Shown here: positions 7,916 to 16,407 of the stretch, piece by piece
Position numbering within the stretch: position 1 is the stretch's first letter
Layout of the letters: each line of letters starts with the position of its first letter
NCBI GenBank assembly: GCA_002490465.1
Contig: DKUB01000067.1
Location: 1 to 41,262, forward strand
Length of the DNA: 41,262 nucleotides
Reading direction: 5' to 3'
Origin: Lachnoclostridium sp. UBA7215
GTDB lineage: Bacteria > Bacillota > Clostridia > Lachnospirales > Lachnospiraceae
The notes under the pieces: generated by a model
What the model was told of the DNA's origin: nothing
Databases searched by the model: none
The model's input: only the letters and a program-made list of their open reading frames with translations
Made by a program: the position numbers and the translations under genes

Positions 7916-9741
7916 TTAACTGTTACCTTTACTTTCTTCTTCAATCCGCTCTGTGCCACAACATAAACGGTACAGGTTCCCTTTTTCTTACCTTTTACTT
8001 TTCCGTTCGCTGACACACTGGCGATTGCTGTGTCGGAAACCACATAACGGATTCTCTTTCCATGCCGGCCCATGTCCTTCCCGGAGGCTAATGCCTTTGC
8101 ACTCAATTTGGCTGTTTTGCCTTTAGCAACAGAAAGCTTTTTCTTAGAGAGCTTAATACCGGTCGGGTTACCCCATTTGGACTTGTCATTTTTCTTCTTA
8201 TGGTAATGATGGACAATCAGGGATTTGCCAATAATCACTTTCTTTCCATCTACCATCTTCCAGGCGTAAATTCTGTTCTTATACCATTTGCCCTTCTTTA
8301 AACCTTTCAGCGCATAGGTGTGTTTCTCTCCTGACTTAAAGGTTTTCGCATATTTTACCTTGTATGTCTTTGTATTCGTATTACATTTTGACTGATACAA
8401 GTCATATCCATCTGCATCCGGAAGTTTGTCCCACACAAGCTTTGTCGAGGTAGATTTGATTTTTGTTGCCTCTAAAAGCATTTTCTTAACAACAACTTTT
8501 TCCGGTTTCGCTGTCGGCTCGACTGTCGCCTGCGGCTCCTGTGTCGGCTCCACTGTTGGAACTACCGTCGCCTCCGGTTCTTTTGTCGGTTCTGCCGTCG
8601 GCTCGACCGTTGGCTCTGCTGTTACCTGAGGCTCTTCGGTCGGCTCTGCCGTTGGCGCCGCTGTCTGTGTGGCAACCGGTTCCGGATACCAAATTGGACC
8701 GGATGGAACGGTTGGCGTTGGAGTAGGGGCTGCAGGATCTGCTGCAAGAACATAGAGACAGTAATTCTTTACATGCAGCGTAAGCATCTTCTTCTCCTGA
8801 TCTACCTCAATATACTCACCCTGTCCATTTGCAGTTGTATCCACGGTCTCTACATTACCCTCATGATGGCGGTAAACAATATAGTTTGACCTGTCCAGAG
8901 CAGAATCCTTAAGAGGAATCTGAATCTTTATCAGGTCATTGGAGCGTGTAAGAGTAGGCGTGGAGCCCACAGCACCACCGCCCGTTGCCTGAGCCCTCTT
9001 ATACATGTAAACAGAATAATAGTCCAGTATACTGTTCCCATCCGATGACGCCCTGGTCTGGATAGCTGTCTTATGAGCCGTTGTTATCTCCTGAAAATCG
9101 CTGGTTCTGTCGGGATCATAAGCATATACCTGCATATACAGGAACAAGTTATGCGTACCGGCCGCTGCCTTGTCGAGGTCTTCCTGGGTAATACCATGCT
9201 TATTATTGGTTGCCGGAGTGGCATAAAACTGTTTCGCCATAGATACGTCGTCAACAATGGCACCGATATTCGTTTTTTCATTTATCAACGTATGTTCCTT
9301 GCCGGAAGCAGTAAATATCAAGCTCGGGTTTGTCTCATATGTATTCATCTGTGTAGTAAGATTTACCGTCTTTGTTACACTGCGGTTATTCCACTCTACT
9401 TCAATTTCACATTCACCCGCTGCAATTGATGGAGATGCATTATAAGTAAATTCCCCACTGCTATTCGGTATCACAGTCCCTCTTTGCGCGCCACCATTTA
9501 TAGTAACCTCAACTGCTCCACCTGTTACTGGTTGGGTAACGGTACCATTAGGAGAAAAACGGATTTTCCCCGTAAAACTTGTGACCGCCGGTCCTGATGC
9601 TGCCTGCGCCGCTATGCCTGTACTCTCCACCCCTGTTGTCTCCGCTTCTGCCGTCCCGGCAGATACACCGAGTACGGAAAACACAAGGGCAAGAGAAAGA
9701 ATCCAGCTGAGCAGTCTTTTGTTTTCTCTGCTAGTTTTCAT
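7912..9741 (-). CDS. Secreted protein with Pro/Thr linker, FN3-like and Big_2-like domains
   Basis: A 609-aa exported protein. The N-terminus has a signal peptide: Lys/Arg-rich start, hydrophobic core LSWILSLALVFSVLGVSAG and a likely cleavage after AEA near residue 33. Residues about 50-140 form a beta-rich domain. A region to about 350 has no recognised fold. Residues about 358-413 are an imperfect EPT/EPQ repeat linker. About residues 425-520 look like a fibronectin-III-type module, and about 524-609 a bacterial Ig-like (Big_2) domain beginning NPTGIKLSKKKLSVAKGKTA. No LPXTG sorting motif or C-terminal anchor is present, so it may be released or held by cell-wall binding. I set the start at ATG 9741 with GGAGG ahead of it. 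An adhesin or polysaccharide-binding role is inference from domain type. Confidence 0.8.
   Translation of the reverse strand: MKTSRENKRLLSWILSLALVFSVLGVSAGTAEAETTGVESTGIAAQAASGPAVTSFTGKIRFSPNGTVTQPVTGGAVEVTINGGAQRGTVIPNSSGEFTYNASPSIAAGECEIEVEWNNRSVTKTVNLTTQMNTYETNPSLIFTASGKEHTLINEKTNIGAIVDDVSMAKQFYATPATNNKHGITQEDLDKAAAGTHNLFLYMQVYAYDPDRTSDFQEITTAHKTAIQTRASSDGNSILDYYSVYMYKRAQATGGGAVGSTPTLTRSNDLIKIQIPLKDSALDRSNYIVYRHHEGNVETVDTTANGQGEYIEVDQEKKMLTLHVKNYCLYVLAADPAAPTPTPTVPSGPIWYPEPVATQTAAPTAEPTEEPQVTAEPTVEPTAEPTKEPEATVVPTVEPTQEPQATVEPTAKPEKVVVKKMLLEATKIKSTSTKLVWDKLPDADGYDLYQSKCNTNTKTYKVKYAKTFKSGEKHTYALKGLKKGKWYKNRIYAWKMVDGKKVIIGKSLIVHHYHKKKNDKSKWGNPTGIKLSKKKLSVAKGKTAKLSAKALASGKDMGRHGKRIRYVVSDTAIASVSANGKVKGKKKGTCTVYVVAQSGLKKKVKVTVK
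8505..8665 (-). repeat. Pro/Thr/Glu coding repeat of the secreted protein
   Basis: About 54 codons made of variants of PTxEPTxEPQ and related PT steps. Neighbouring units such as PTAEPTKEPEATVV and PTVEPTQEPQATVE show an 18- to 20-residue higher-order period. Such tracts serve as extended wall-spanning linkers and vary in copy number between strains. Confidence 0.8.
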
Positions 9742-9790
9742 GTTTCTTTTTCCCTCCATTCTTTTATTTTTCAAAATATTTCCATGAAAG

Positions 9791-9819
9791 ATATTACTAC
9801 GATAAAGAAAAAATGTCAA
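9791..9819 (-). promoter_or_regulatory. Promoter of the secreted-protein operon
   Basis: Minus strand: TTGACA (9819-9814), a 17-base spacer and TAATAT (9796-9791). The predicted start near 9784 gives a leader of about 43 bases. The box begins four bases after the upstream GH3 gene's stop, so the surface-protein operon need not depend on GH3 transcription. Confidence 0.7.
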
Positions 9820-9822
9820 ACA

Positions 9823-10893
9823 TTAGTCCATCTTTAATATCAGTTCCAAAACCCGCTTCACAGAAATCTCCATTTCCTCCCTCGAGAGCAGGCCTTTTTC
9901 CTTTGCCTCTATAAGCCTATCAGGAAAACCACACGCCATCTTCAAATCATTTCCCGCCTTTACTTCCTTATAGTGCTCGCCAAATGTCCACCAGTCAGAG
10001 GTCACCATTCCATCATATCCCCACTCCTCACGGAGAATTCCCTGCAGCAGGTCATGGCACTCAGATGCGCGGTGGCCGTTTATAATATTATAGGAAGACA
10101 TAATACACCACGGGTCCGCCTCTTTTACAATATGTTCAAATGCTTTCAGGTAAATTTCTCTTGCCGCTCTCTCGGAAACCCTGGAATCACTGTTTTTCCG
10201 GTTTGTCTCCTTGTTATTGAGAGCAAAATGCTTCACACTGGCTGAAATGCGCTGGGACTGGATACCGCGCACCATTGCCCCTGCCATAACTCCCGTGAGA
10301 AGGGGATCTTCAGAATAATACTCAAAATTCCGGCCGCAGAGGGGACTCCTGTGAATGTTAATTGCCGGAGTGAGCCACATCCCTATATTGTTCTCTTTTA
10401 CCTCTGCCGCTCCTGCTGCTCCTACCTGATACAGCAATTCCTCATTCCATGTACAGGCAAGGAGAGTTGCACATGGCCATGCCGTTGTACAGACACCGCA
10501 GGCCGGCTGAATCCGGAGTCCTGCCGGGCCGTCTGCTGTCATAACAGATGGAATACCATATTCCGGCAGATTTCCGATACCACATGTATTTGCCACTCCT
10601 ACATTAGGCTGTCCGCCTAAGAGGTCTGCCAGCTCACGGTCTGTCAGCTGTGATACAAATTCATCCAGGCTCATTTTGCCCTCTGCCACTTCTATAAAAG
10701 GGCGAATATCCTTTTTGTAAATCTGCCCCCAAAAATAAATATCCTTTATTTCGTGTCCGGACGGCACAAGGCCGTCAAACGACTCTTTATTAACTGCTGG
10801 CAGCCCTGATGCATCCAGGTCATGGGAGACCCCTGTCGGCATCTCTTCAAAAGAACCATCACTACACATCCTCTTTGTCAAATCCGTCGGCAC
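9823..10893 (-). CDS. GH3 catalytic (N-type) domain, 3' part of a permuted beta-glucosidase gene split by TAG
   Basis: The GH3 (alpha/beta)8-barrel domain, 356 aa, which in most GH3 enzymes is N-terminal. The nucleophile is Asp300 in YDGMVTSDWW; substrate-site motifs ADGPAGLR, SVKHFALNNKETNR and GRNFEYYSEDPLL are present. It is in the same frame as the ORF ending at 10909. The two are separated only by TAG and five sense codons before the possible GTG start at 10893. That GTG has a weak, too-close GAGG; ATG 10869 is another option. I infer that this was one 780-codon permuted GH3 gene. The part is either untranslated (pseudogene), made by reinitiation, or made by readthrough. Confidence 0.8.
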   Translation of the reverse strand: MPTDLTKRMCSDGSFEEMPTGVSHDLDASGLPAVNKESFDGLVPSGHEIKDIYFWGQIYKKDIRPFIEVAEGKMSLDEFVSQLTDRELADLLGGQPNVGVANTCGIGNLPEYGIPSVMTADGPAGLRIQPACGVCTTAWPCATLLACTWNEELLYQVGAAGAAEVKENNIGMWLTPAINIHRSPLCGRNFEYYSEDPLLTGVMAGAMVRGIQSQRISASVKHFALNNKETNRKNSDSRVSERAAREIYLKAFEHIVKEADPWCIMSSYNIINGHRASECHDLLQGILREEWGYDGMVTSDWWTFGEHYKEVKAGNDLKMACGFPDRLIEAKEKGLLSREEMEISVKRVLELILKMD

Positions 10894-10908
10894 AAGCCTC
10901 GGGGTGAG

Positions 10909-12165
10909 CTACTCCACTATTTTGTCCTCTGCCAGCCGGCACTCATACGGAACTTTCCTCGTATCCCGGACCGAGGTACCAAGATGAAATTCATAAGTAC
11001 CTTTTTCCAAAACATACGCCGATTTCTGAATTTTCCCCATATCGTCATAGGACGCCATATCTGCAAGAGAAAAAGAAAGTGTTACGCGCTCTGTCTCTCC
11101 CGGCTGCAAAAGCCTTGTCTTATGAAAGGCAAGAAGATGACGCTTTGCCTTGCCAAGTTTTCCCTGGGGCGCACTGCCGTATAACTGCATTACTTCTTTT
11201 CCGGCCATCTTCCCGGTATTGGTAACGTCCGCCCCGACAAATATCTGTTCTCCGATTTTTGTTACGCCGTTTTCTGTCCACTCAAAAGTGGTATAACTCT
11301 TCCCATAACCAAACGGGTAGTTTACCTTCTCCTTTGCCCCCGGTATTGTCTCAAAATAACGGTACCCCACATAAATATCATCGGTATATTCCACATAAGA
11401 ATCCGATTCATGAAAATTGTCGGAAGAAGGATAATCTTCAAAGCATCCGGCAAAGGTATCGGACAGCTTGCCGCATGGATTGCGTCTGCCGCACAGAAGC
11501 TCCGCTGCTGCAAGACCGCCCTCCATTCCACCCTGCCAGGCAAGTAAAACTGCCGATATGGCATCATTGTCCTTAAACCAGCTTGTATCGACCATTCCGC
11601 CGACATTGAGAACCGCTATTGTTTTTGGGAAGAAACGAGTCACTTTCTCTACCATTGCCTTTTCTTCTTTTGTCAGGTAAAAATCCTCATCCTTCCTGTC
11701 CCATCCTTCACCGGAAAACCGGCAGATACTGATAATTGCAGTGTCCGTAAAGGCGGCTGCCCGCCGGCAAAGCTCCTCCGGAAGCTCCGGTTCAACGGTA
11801 AGCCCCGGCTCTTTCCCCTCCTTATATTGTTTCTTCACATTGTCCCTGTAAAAGTCCGCCAGCTCTGCGTGCAGGTTTGCTTTGTACCCCAGCTTAACAA
11901 AACCCTCATATAAATTCGTCACATAAGAAACCGTCACATCACCACTGCCGCCGCCCTTTACATAATCAAATGTCGCCTTTCCAAAAAGGGCTGCCCGGCT
12001 GCCGGGGACAAGCGGCAGTACATGATTCTCATTTTTCAGCAGCACCATGCCCTCTGCTGCTGCCTCCCTTGATAATTCCCTGTGTTCTTTACACGCCGTA
12101 ACTCTCGCACCGTCTTCTCCTAAACCAATTCCCGGCTGATACATTACCCGCTGCCATTTGTTCAA
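10909..12165 (-). CDS. GH3 C-type and FN3 domains, 5' part of the split permuted beta-glucosidase gene
   Basis: A 418-aa product with the GH3 C-terminal (alpha/beta sandwich) domain at its N-terminus, from SREAAAEGMVLLKNENHVLP. It then continues with AVLLAWQGGMEGGLAAAELL and the FN3-like domain after VNYPFGYGKSYTTFEW. This C-FN3-N order is the permuted GH3 layout known from Butyrivibrio fibrisolvens and Ruminococcus glucosidases. The start is TTG at 12165, with GGGGAGG 6 bases upstream; no better ATG fits. The ORF stops at TAG 10911-10909 exactly between FN3 and catalytic domains. Alone it lacks the nucleophile-bearing barrel, so it should be inactive unless the second half is also made. No signal peptide is visible, so it is likely a cytoplasmic oligosaccharide hydrolase. 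Confidence 0.82.
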   Translation of the reverse strand: MNKWQRVMYQPGIGLGEDGARVTACKEHRELSREAAAEGMVLLKNENHVLPLVPGSRAALFGKATFDYVKGGGSGDVTVSYVTNLYEGFVKLGYKANLHAELADFYRDNVKKQYKEGKEPGLTVEPELPEELCRRAAAFTDTAIISICRFSGEGWDRKDEDFYLTKEEKAMVEKVTRFFPKTIAVLNVGGMVDTSWFKDNDAISAVLLAWQGGMEGGLAAAELLCGRRNPCGKLSDTFAGCFEDYPSSDNFHESDSYVEYTDDIYVGYRYFETIPGAKEKVNYPFGYGKSYTTFEWTENGVTKIGEQIFVGADVTNTGKMAGKEVMQLYGSAPQGKLGKAKRHLLAFHKTRLLQPGETERVTLSFSLADMASYDDMGKIQKSAYVLEKGTYEFHLGTSVRDTRKVPYECRLAEDKIVE

Positions 12166-12201
12166 ACAAATCCTCCCCTTCCGTGTATTTTTCTATGTTT
12201 T

Positions 12202-12230
12202 ATTATGCCTTGAAGAATCATGGAAGTAAA
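12202..12230 (-). promoter_or_regulatory. Possible promoter of the GH3 gene
   Basis: Minus strand: TTTACT (12230-12225), a 17-base spacer and CATAAT (12207-12202). Both boxes deviate from consensus by one or two bases. The position, about 37 bases before the TTG start, is suitable. Confidence 0.45.
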
Positions 12231-12309
12231 GACTTTTTCTGTTTTTTTGTATAAATCCAAATTAATTTACATTTCTATATAAATTTTTCTCCCTTTTTCT
12301 GTTATGTTA

Positions 12310-12318
12310 TGATATAAT
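12310..12318 (+). promoter_or_regulatory. Extended -10 promoter of the GGDEF-EAL-LamG gene
   Basis: TGATATAAT (12310-12318) combines an extended TG with a perfect TATAAT, 48 bases upstream of the ATG. No good -35 box is visible at 17 bases, as is allowed for extended -10 promoters. Confidence 0.55.
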
Positions 12319-12366
12319 AAAATAAGATAGTGCACGGCTTACGTATATTACTTGGAGGGGATTACC

Positions 12367-14343
12367 ATGGCCAACTTACCAAATAATAAGAACCTGGGAA
12401 TAACAGATACAATAGAAAAGGATTATCTGACAGCGCTTTCCAGCAGGCGAGGATTATATGACTACTACAATTTCCTGGATTCAGAGAATGTTGTACATGC
12501 CATGTTTATTGATATCGATAATTTTAAACGCGTCAATGATGTATACGGCCACAGTATGGGTGACAAACTTCTGATTGAAATTGGACACCTGATTCAGTCC
12601 CACATCGGTGACGGCTTTGCCTCCCGTATCGGCGGAGATGAATACGTTGTGCTTCTTGACGGCGAAATCCCTCAACCGGAAGTAGAGGAGATTGCAAAAA
12701 AACTTCTCTCCGATATGCAGAACATCGGATTTCGCAAAGACATTCTCTCCCTGATCTCCCTTAGTATTGGTATTGTAATTGGGCAGACCGTATCCCAGAC
12801 ACTGGACAGTGTACTTGCTAAATGCGACTCCGCTATGTATCAGGCAAAATATGACGGAAAAAACCGTTATACGGTATTTAAAGCGGATGATAAAAAACTG
12901 GAAATCAACCGAAGTATTGAACTGGAGATGGAGGACGCTCTGAAAAACGGAGAATTTATCGTCTACTTCCAGCCTAAAGTAAATATGATATCCTCTGAAC
13001 TATATGGGGCAGAAGCTCTGGCGCGCTGGAACCATCCAACGGATGGAATACGGCTGCCTGCAGCATTTATCCCACTGTTTGAGAAAAATGGTTTTATTTC
13101 TAAACTGGATATGTATATATTTGAAGAGGTATGCCGTATTAAATCTACGTGGGTAGGACAAAAGTATGAACATATTCCTGTTTCAGTAAACATGTCACGC
13201 CTTCACCTGTACAACAACCACTTTCCTGAGGATTTGGAAAATATCACAAGAAAATACGGCATTGACCCCCATGAGCTTGAACTGGAAATAACAGAGAGTA
13301 CCTTTTTAAAGGATAGCAACGAATTGGTAAAAATGGTTGCGCTTTTGCAGAAACGCGGTTTCATGGTTTCTATAGACGATTTTGGTTCCGGATTTTCTGC
13401 CTTGAATCTATTAAAGGATCTTCAAGTTGACACGATAAAAGTTGACCGTGGATTTTTAAAAAATTCCTCCAGCAACCATCAGGGGCGCAAAATCATCCGG
13501 CATGTCATCGCTATGTGCCTTGATTTGAAAATGGAAGTTATATCAGAGGGCATTGAGACAAAAGAGCAGATTGACTTAATTACCCGCTGCGGCTGTTCCA
13601 TTGCACAGGGATTTTATTATGCCAAGCCACTTCCCCTGGATGAATTTATCCAGTTTGCTGACGAGTACCTGACTAATGTACTTACGGCCTTTACTTTTCG
13701 TCTAAACGGAAGTCTCCTGTCCGAAGACGGCGGCATGGAAGGCACGATATGCGGAGAAGGGCTGACTTATACGGATGGAATTTTTAAGGACTCGAAGGCC
13801 ATGCGTTTCCCCGGTGGAAAAATGGAAACAAATGTCATAAGCTTTCCGCCACAATGTTTGATAAATGACAGCTTTACAGTTTCCCTCTGGATTCGTCCGC
13901 TTAAAACACATGGTTGGACATCTGCCCTCTATATTAAATTTGAGACCGGTTTTCTTACCATTGTCCCTGCTGCCTGGGAAGGACACTCCAGTTCCCGCAT
14001 TCGTGACTCAAAGGAAATAAACGGATGGTATGATGTCAGCGGCTGCCAGCTGGCGGAAAATACATGGTGGCACTATGTGGTCACATATAATGCCAAAACA
14101 GAGACTGCCACCGCCTTTATCAACGGAGAGGTCGTAAATGTTCTGGAAAATGTCCCTACAAACCGTTATGTCAAACGGATTATCCTGGGGGGCGACGTAT
14201 TTCAGCCTTCCTTTGTCGGCGATTTGTGCGAACTCATGATATATAATACGTGCAAAGATTATGACTTCATCAAGGAATTACATCAGTCCTACGTGACCGC
14301 CCCGAATTTCACTGCTTTCCCCGTCGTAGACGAGGATGCCTAG
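12367..14343 (+). CDS. GGDEF-EAL cyclic-di-GMP protein with C-terminal LamG-like domain
   Basis: A 658-aa protein without membrane segments or a signal peptide. A GGDEF domain spans about residues 15-170 with an intact signature GGDEY (89-93), suggesting diguanylate cyclase capacity. The EAL domain, about 185-435, keeps all expected catalytic residues: Glu216 in AEALARW, Asn275, Glu307, the Asp337-Asp338 pair in IDDFGSG, Lys358, Glu394 and Gln414. Residues about 440-645 resemble a concanavalin A/LamG fold: DSFTVSLWIRP, WWHYVVTYNAKTETATAFIN and ILGGD...FVGDLCELMIYN. LamG-type domains usually lie outside the cell, so a cytosolic one on a c-di-GMP enzyme is unusual; it may sense an intracellular sugar. 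I chose ATG 12367 because the in-frame TTG at 12352 lies inside the ribosome binding site GGAGGGG. It diverges from the GH3 gene. Confidence 0.88.
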   Translation: MANLPNNKNLGITDTIEKDYLTALSSRRGLYDYYNFLDSENVVHAMFIDIDNFKRVNDVYGHSMGDKLLIEIGHLIQSHIGDGFASRIGGDEYVVLLDGEIPQPEVEEIAKKLLSDMQNIGFRKDILSLISLSIGIVIGQTVSQTLDSVLAKCDSAMYQAKYDGKNRYTVFKADDKKLEINRSIELEMEDALKNGEFIVYFQPKVNMISSELYGAEALARWNHPTDGIRLPAAFIPLFEKNGFISKLDMYIFEEVCRIKSTWVGQKYEHIPVSVNMSRLHLYNNHFPEDLENITRKYGIDPHELELEITESTFLKDSNELVKMVALLQKRGFMVSIDDFGSGFSALNLLKDLQVDTIKVDRGFLKNSSSNHQGRKIIRHVIAMCLDLKMEVISEGIETKEQIDLITRCGCSIAQGFYYAKPLPLDEFIQFADEYLTNVLTAFTFRLNGSLLSEDGGMEGTICGEGLTYTDGIFKDSKAMRFPGGKMETNVISFPPQCLINDSFTVSLWIRPLKTHGWTSALYIKFETGFLTIVPAAWEGHSSSRIRDSKEINGWYDVSGCQLAENTWWHYVVTYNAKTETATAFINGEVVNVLENVPTNRYVKRIILGGDVFQPSFVGDLCELMIYNTCKDYDFIKELHQSYVTAPNFTAFPVVDEDA

Positions 14344-15315
14344 TTAATCAAAGTCACGCCAAAATTCCTTTACCGTTTTTTCATAGTTTCTCCGCTCTAC
14401 AAAATAACTCATACAATGACTGGCGCCTGGTACAATTAACAGGCGCTTTTTTGAAGCACACATCTTATAATTTTCATATGTCATCTCCACTGGCACAAAA
14501 CAGTCGTCTGTTCCGTGAATAAATAATATCGGGATTGCTGTAACCCGCATAGCATCCAGCGTTGTATAATCCCTCGTCCCCACTCGAATTTTCTTCCTGC
14601 AGATATCATTTACAAGCGAATCGTGATAACTATAACGCAGATGCAGATTGTTTTTTACGACATGACGCCATATGGCATTGGCTGATGTATAACCGCTGTC
14701 TGCAATAACACCGTGGACATTTTCCGGCATATCAAGCCCCGCCGCCATTAACACAGTAGCAGCTCCCATGGACAGACCGCCAAGATATACCGGAAGCTTC
14801 GTCCCACAGCGCCTGTTGACCCAATGTACCCAGTTTCGGCAGTCATATCTTTCCAGCATCCCAAACCCCATGTAGTCACCGCCGCTCTTATTCTGCCCCC
14901 TCTGTTCTGCATACAACACATTACATTGATTTGTTTCCCAAAATCGAGCTATTGCCCCAAAATCTTTGGACCATGAAGAACGCCACCCATGCATGGCAAT
15001 AATCGTGCGTTTAGCATTGGAACAGGCATGCCAGTGCCCGGTCAAGGAAATGCCATCACGCCCGGTAATCGTAACCTCTTCCTTATCTGACAATTCCAGT
15101 CTCTGCGCCGCCCGCTGCCTCTCCACTTCATAAATATTGCCTTTTTGCACCCCGGAAACCTTTTCCTGCCTCCGCCTCAGCCGCTCAGGCAAATTTCTGT
15201 CCATTGCAAGCCCCATTAAAGTTTTCGTAATATAATAAGAAGCAGACGCCATCGCAGTCATCAGCAGGACAGTCATCCCCGCCCCAAATAAAATCCATCT
15301 TTTCTTATTTTTCAT
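14344..15315 (-). CDS. Alpha/beta hydrolase with N-terminal membrane anchor
   Basis: A serine hydrolase of 323 aa. One hydrophobic segment at residues 7-28 should act as a membrane anchor or uncleaved signal. The hydrolase core begins near residue 85: AMHGWRSSW (oxyanion region), nucleophile Ser in GLSMGAAT, acid Asp in HGTDDCFVP and His in PGASHCMSY. The family (BAAT/YqkD/PHB-depolymerase-like esterases) is too broad to give a substrate. I chose ATG 15315, behind GGAG 6 bases upstream, instead of TTG 15336. The stop codon abuts that of the convergent GGDEF-EAL gene with no gap. It lies 17 bases downstream of corA, so the two probably form one transcript. Confidence 0.85.
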   Translation of the reverse strand: MKNKKRWILFGAGMTVLLMTAMASASYYITKTLMGLAMDRNLPERLRRRQEKVSGVQKGNIYEVERQRAAQRLELSDKEEVTITGRDGISLTGHWHACSNAKRTIIAMHGWRSSWSKDFGAIARFWETNQCNVLYAEQRGQNKSGGDYMGFGMLERYDCRNWVHWVNRRCGTKLPVYLGGLSMGAATVLMAAGLDMPENVHGVIADSGYTSANAIWRHVVKNNLHLRYSYHDSLVNDICRKKIRVGTRDYTTLDAMRVTAIPILFIHGTDDCFVPVEMTYENYKMCASKKRLLIVPGASHCMSYFVERRNYEKTVKEFWRDFD

Positions 15316-15332
15316 ACTAATCTCCATTCTTT

Positions 15333-16226
15333 TCAAAAAAACTTTTTATGCTTAAAATAAATAATTTCCCCTATAACAATAAGCAGGCATATCATTACAA
15401 TGACAGCATAACCGTAGGGGCTGTGCAGTTCCGGCATGTTGGAAAAGTTCATGCCATACCATCCTGCGATCAGAGTCAACGGCAGAAAAATTGTTGTCAC
15501 CACTGTCAAAAGCTGCATGGTGCGGTTCTGCTGTTCATCCAGGCTCTGCCGGTACATTTCGCGCAGCTGAACCATATACTCTCTTATTACTTTACCATAT
15601 TGATCCAGCCGCTCCACCTTGCTCCCGAAGTGCTGAATGCTCTGCACCTCACTCTCCATAAAAAAATCGCAGGGATTCTCTGCCATAGTATCCACTGCTT
15701 CCAGCAGCTGTTGATAAAGATAACTCCGCTCCCTTAACCCTTTGCGGCTCTCTGACATAAGAATAAAAGGATTTACTGCCAGCTGTCTGCTCTGAAGATT
15801 CTCCTCAAACTGACAGCAGACTGTTTCAAGATTTTGCAGGAACATCATGTCCTCTTTAATCATTCCATCCAAAAGCCGGAGCAGAAAACGGCACGGAATC
15901 ATTCCCTCCTCTAAAATTAGCGGAGAGAGCCTGCTTTCTAACAAAATACAATCCGAATCATCAGCCGCAATCCATATCCCCTTCCCTGTCAGAAGAAAAA
16001 AAAACGGAATAATATTGCTCTCCTCTCCCTGTTCTCTCCAAAAAAGCTCCCCAATCACTCCGCCAGAGAGCATTTCAATCCTAAGGCAGCGTCCCTGCTC
16101 CTTCAGCATACTCCTCCACACCCGTCCCGCCTCGCCCTGTCCGGGCACACCAGGTTGCGTAATACGTTTCGCAGCCTCTTTTATTGGCAGTATTTCAACA
16201 ATTCCCTCTGATAATTTTGCCTGCAT
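15333..16226 (-). CDS. corA: CorA-family divalent cation transporter
   Basis: A 297-aa CorA-like magnesium/cobalt channel. The signature GMN is present in WYGMNFSNMPEL at the end of the first transmembrane helix (TVVTTIFLPLTLIAGWYGMN). A second helix, YGYAVIVMICLLIVIGEIIYF, runs to a short basic tail. The long N-terminal cytoplasmic domain is less conserved, as usual in the family, and contains the long helix region ending REMYRQSLDEQQNRTMQ. Substrate among Mg, Co, Ni or Zn is not decidable from sequence. The ATG at 16226 has a GGGGTGAG site. The alpha/beta hydrolase follows on the same strand. Confidence 0.9.
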   Translation of the reverse strand: MQAKLSEGIVEILPIKEAAKRITQPGVPGQGEAGRVWRSMLKEQGRCLRIEMLSGGVIGELFWREQGEESNIIPFFFLLTGKGIWIAADDSDCILLESRLSPLILEEGMIPCRFLLRLLDGMIKEDMMFLQNLETVCCQFEENLQSRQLAVNPFILMSESRKGLRERSYLYQQLLEAVDTMAENPCDFFMESEVQSIQHFGSKVERLDQYGKVIREYMVQLREMYRQSLDEQQNRTMQLLTVVTTIFLPLTLIAGWYGMNFSNMPELHSPYGYAVIVMICLLIVIGEIIYFKHKKFF

Positions 16227-16325
16227 GCCAATCTCACCCCAATTATTTTTCCCTTATTTTGTAGTATGGAGTTTTGGGCGGCGTATTATTTAAAAAATTT
16301 AAACAATTCTTAATCACCTTCCCCA

Positions 16326-16354
16326 TTGAATTTTAATTTCCTTATCCCTATAAT
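16326..16354 (+). promoter_or_regulatory. Promoter of the two-component operon
   Basis: TTGAAT (16326-16331), a 17-base spacer and perfect TATAAT (16349-16354). The expected start near 16361 lies just before the palindrome at 16373-16387. Confidence 0.7.
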
Positions 16355-16372
16355 AATTTATGTAATTACCGT

Positions 16373-16387
16373 TCCTGTCTGACAGGA
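16373..16387. promoter_or_regulatory. Palindrome in the leader of the two-component operon
   Basis: TCCTGTC-T-GACAGGA is a perfect 7+1+7 inverted repeat 18 to 33 bases after the -10 box and just upstream of the ribosome binding site GGAGGG (16397-16402). It could be an autoregulatory operator or a leader hairpin affecting translation. OmpR-type regulators usually bind direct repeats, so a different protein or an RNA role is possible. Confidence 0.4.
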
Positions 16388-16407
16388 GCGAACTCCGGAG
16401 GGAAGCT

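Noticed and set aside
9823..12165. Stop-codon reassignment of TAG as explanation of the split GH3 gene
   Set aside because: Other intact genes in the window, such as nfnB and the GGDEF-EAL gene, end in TAG, so TAG is an ordinary stop here.
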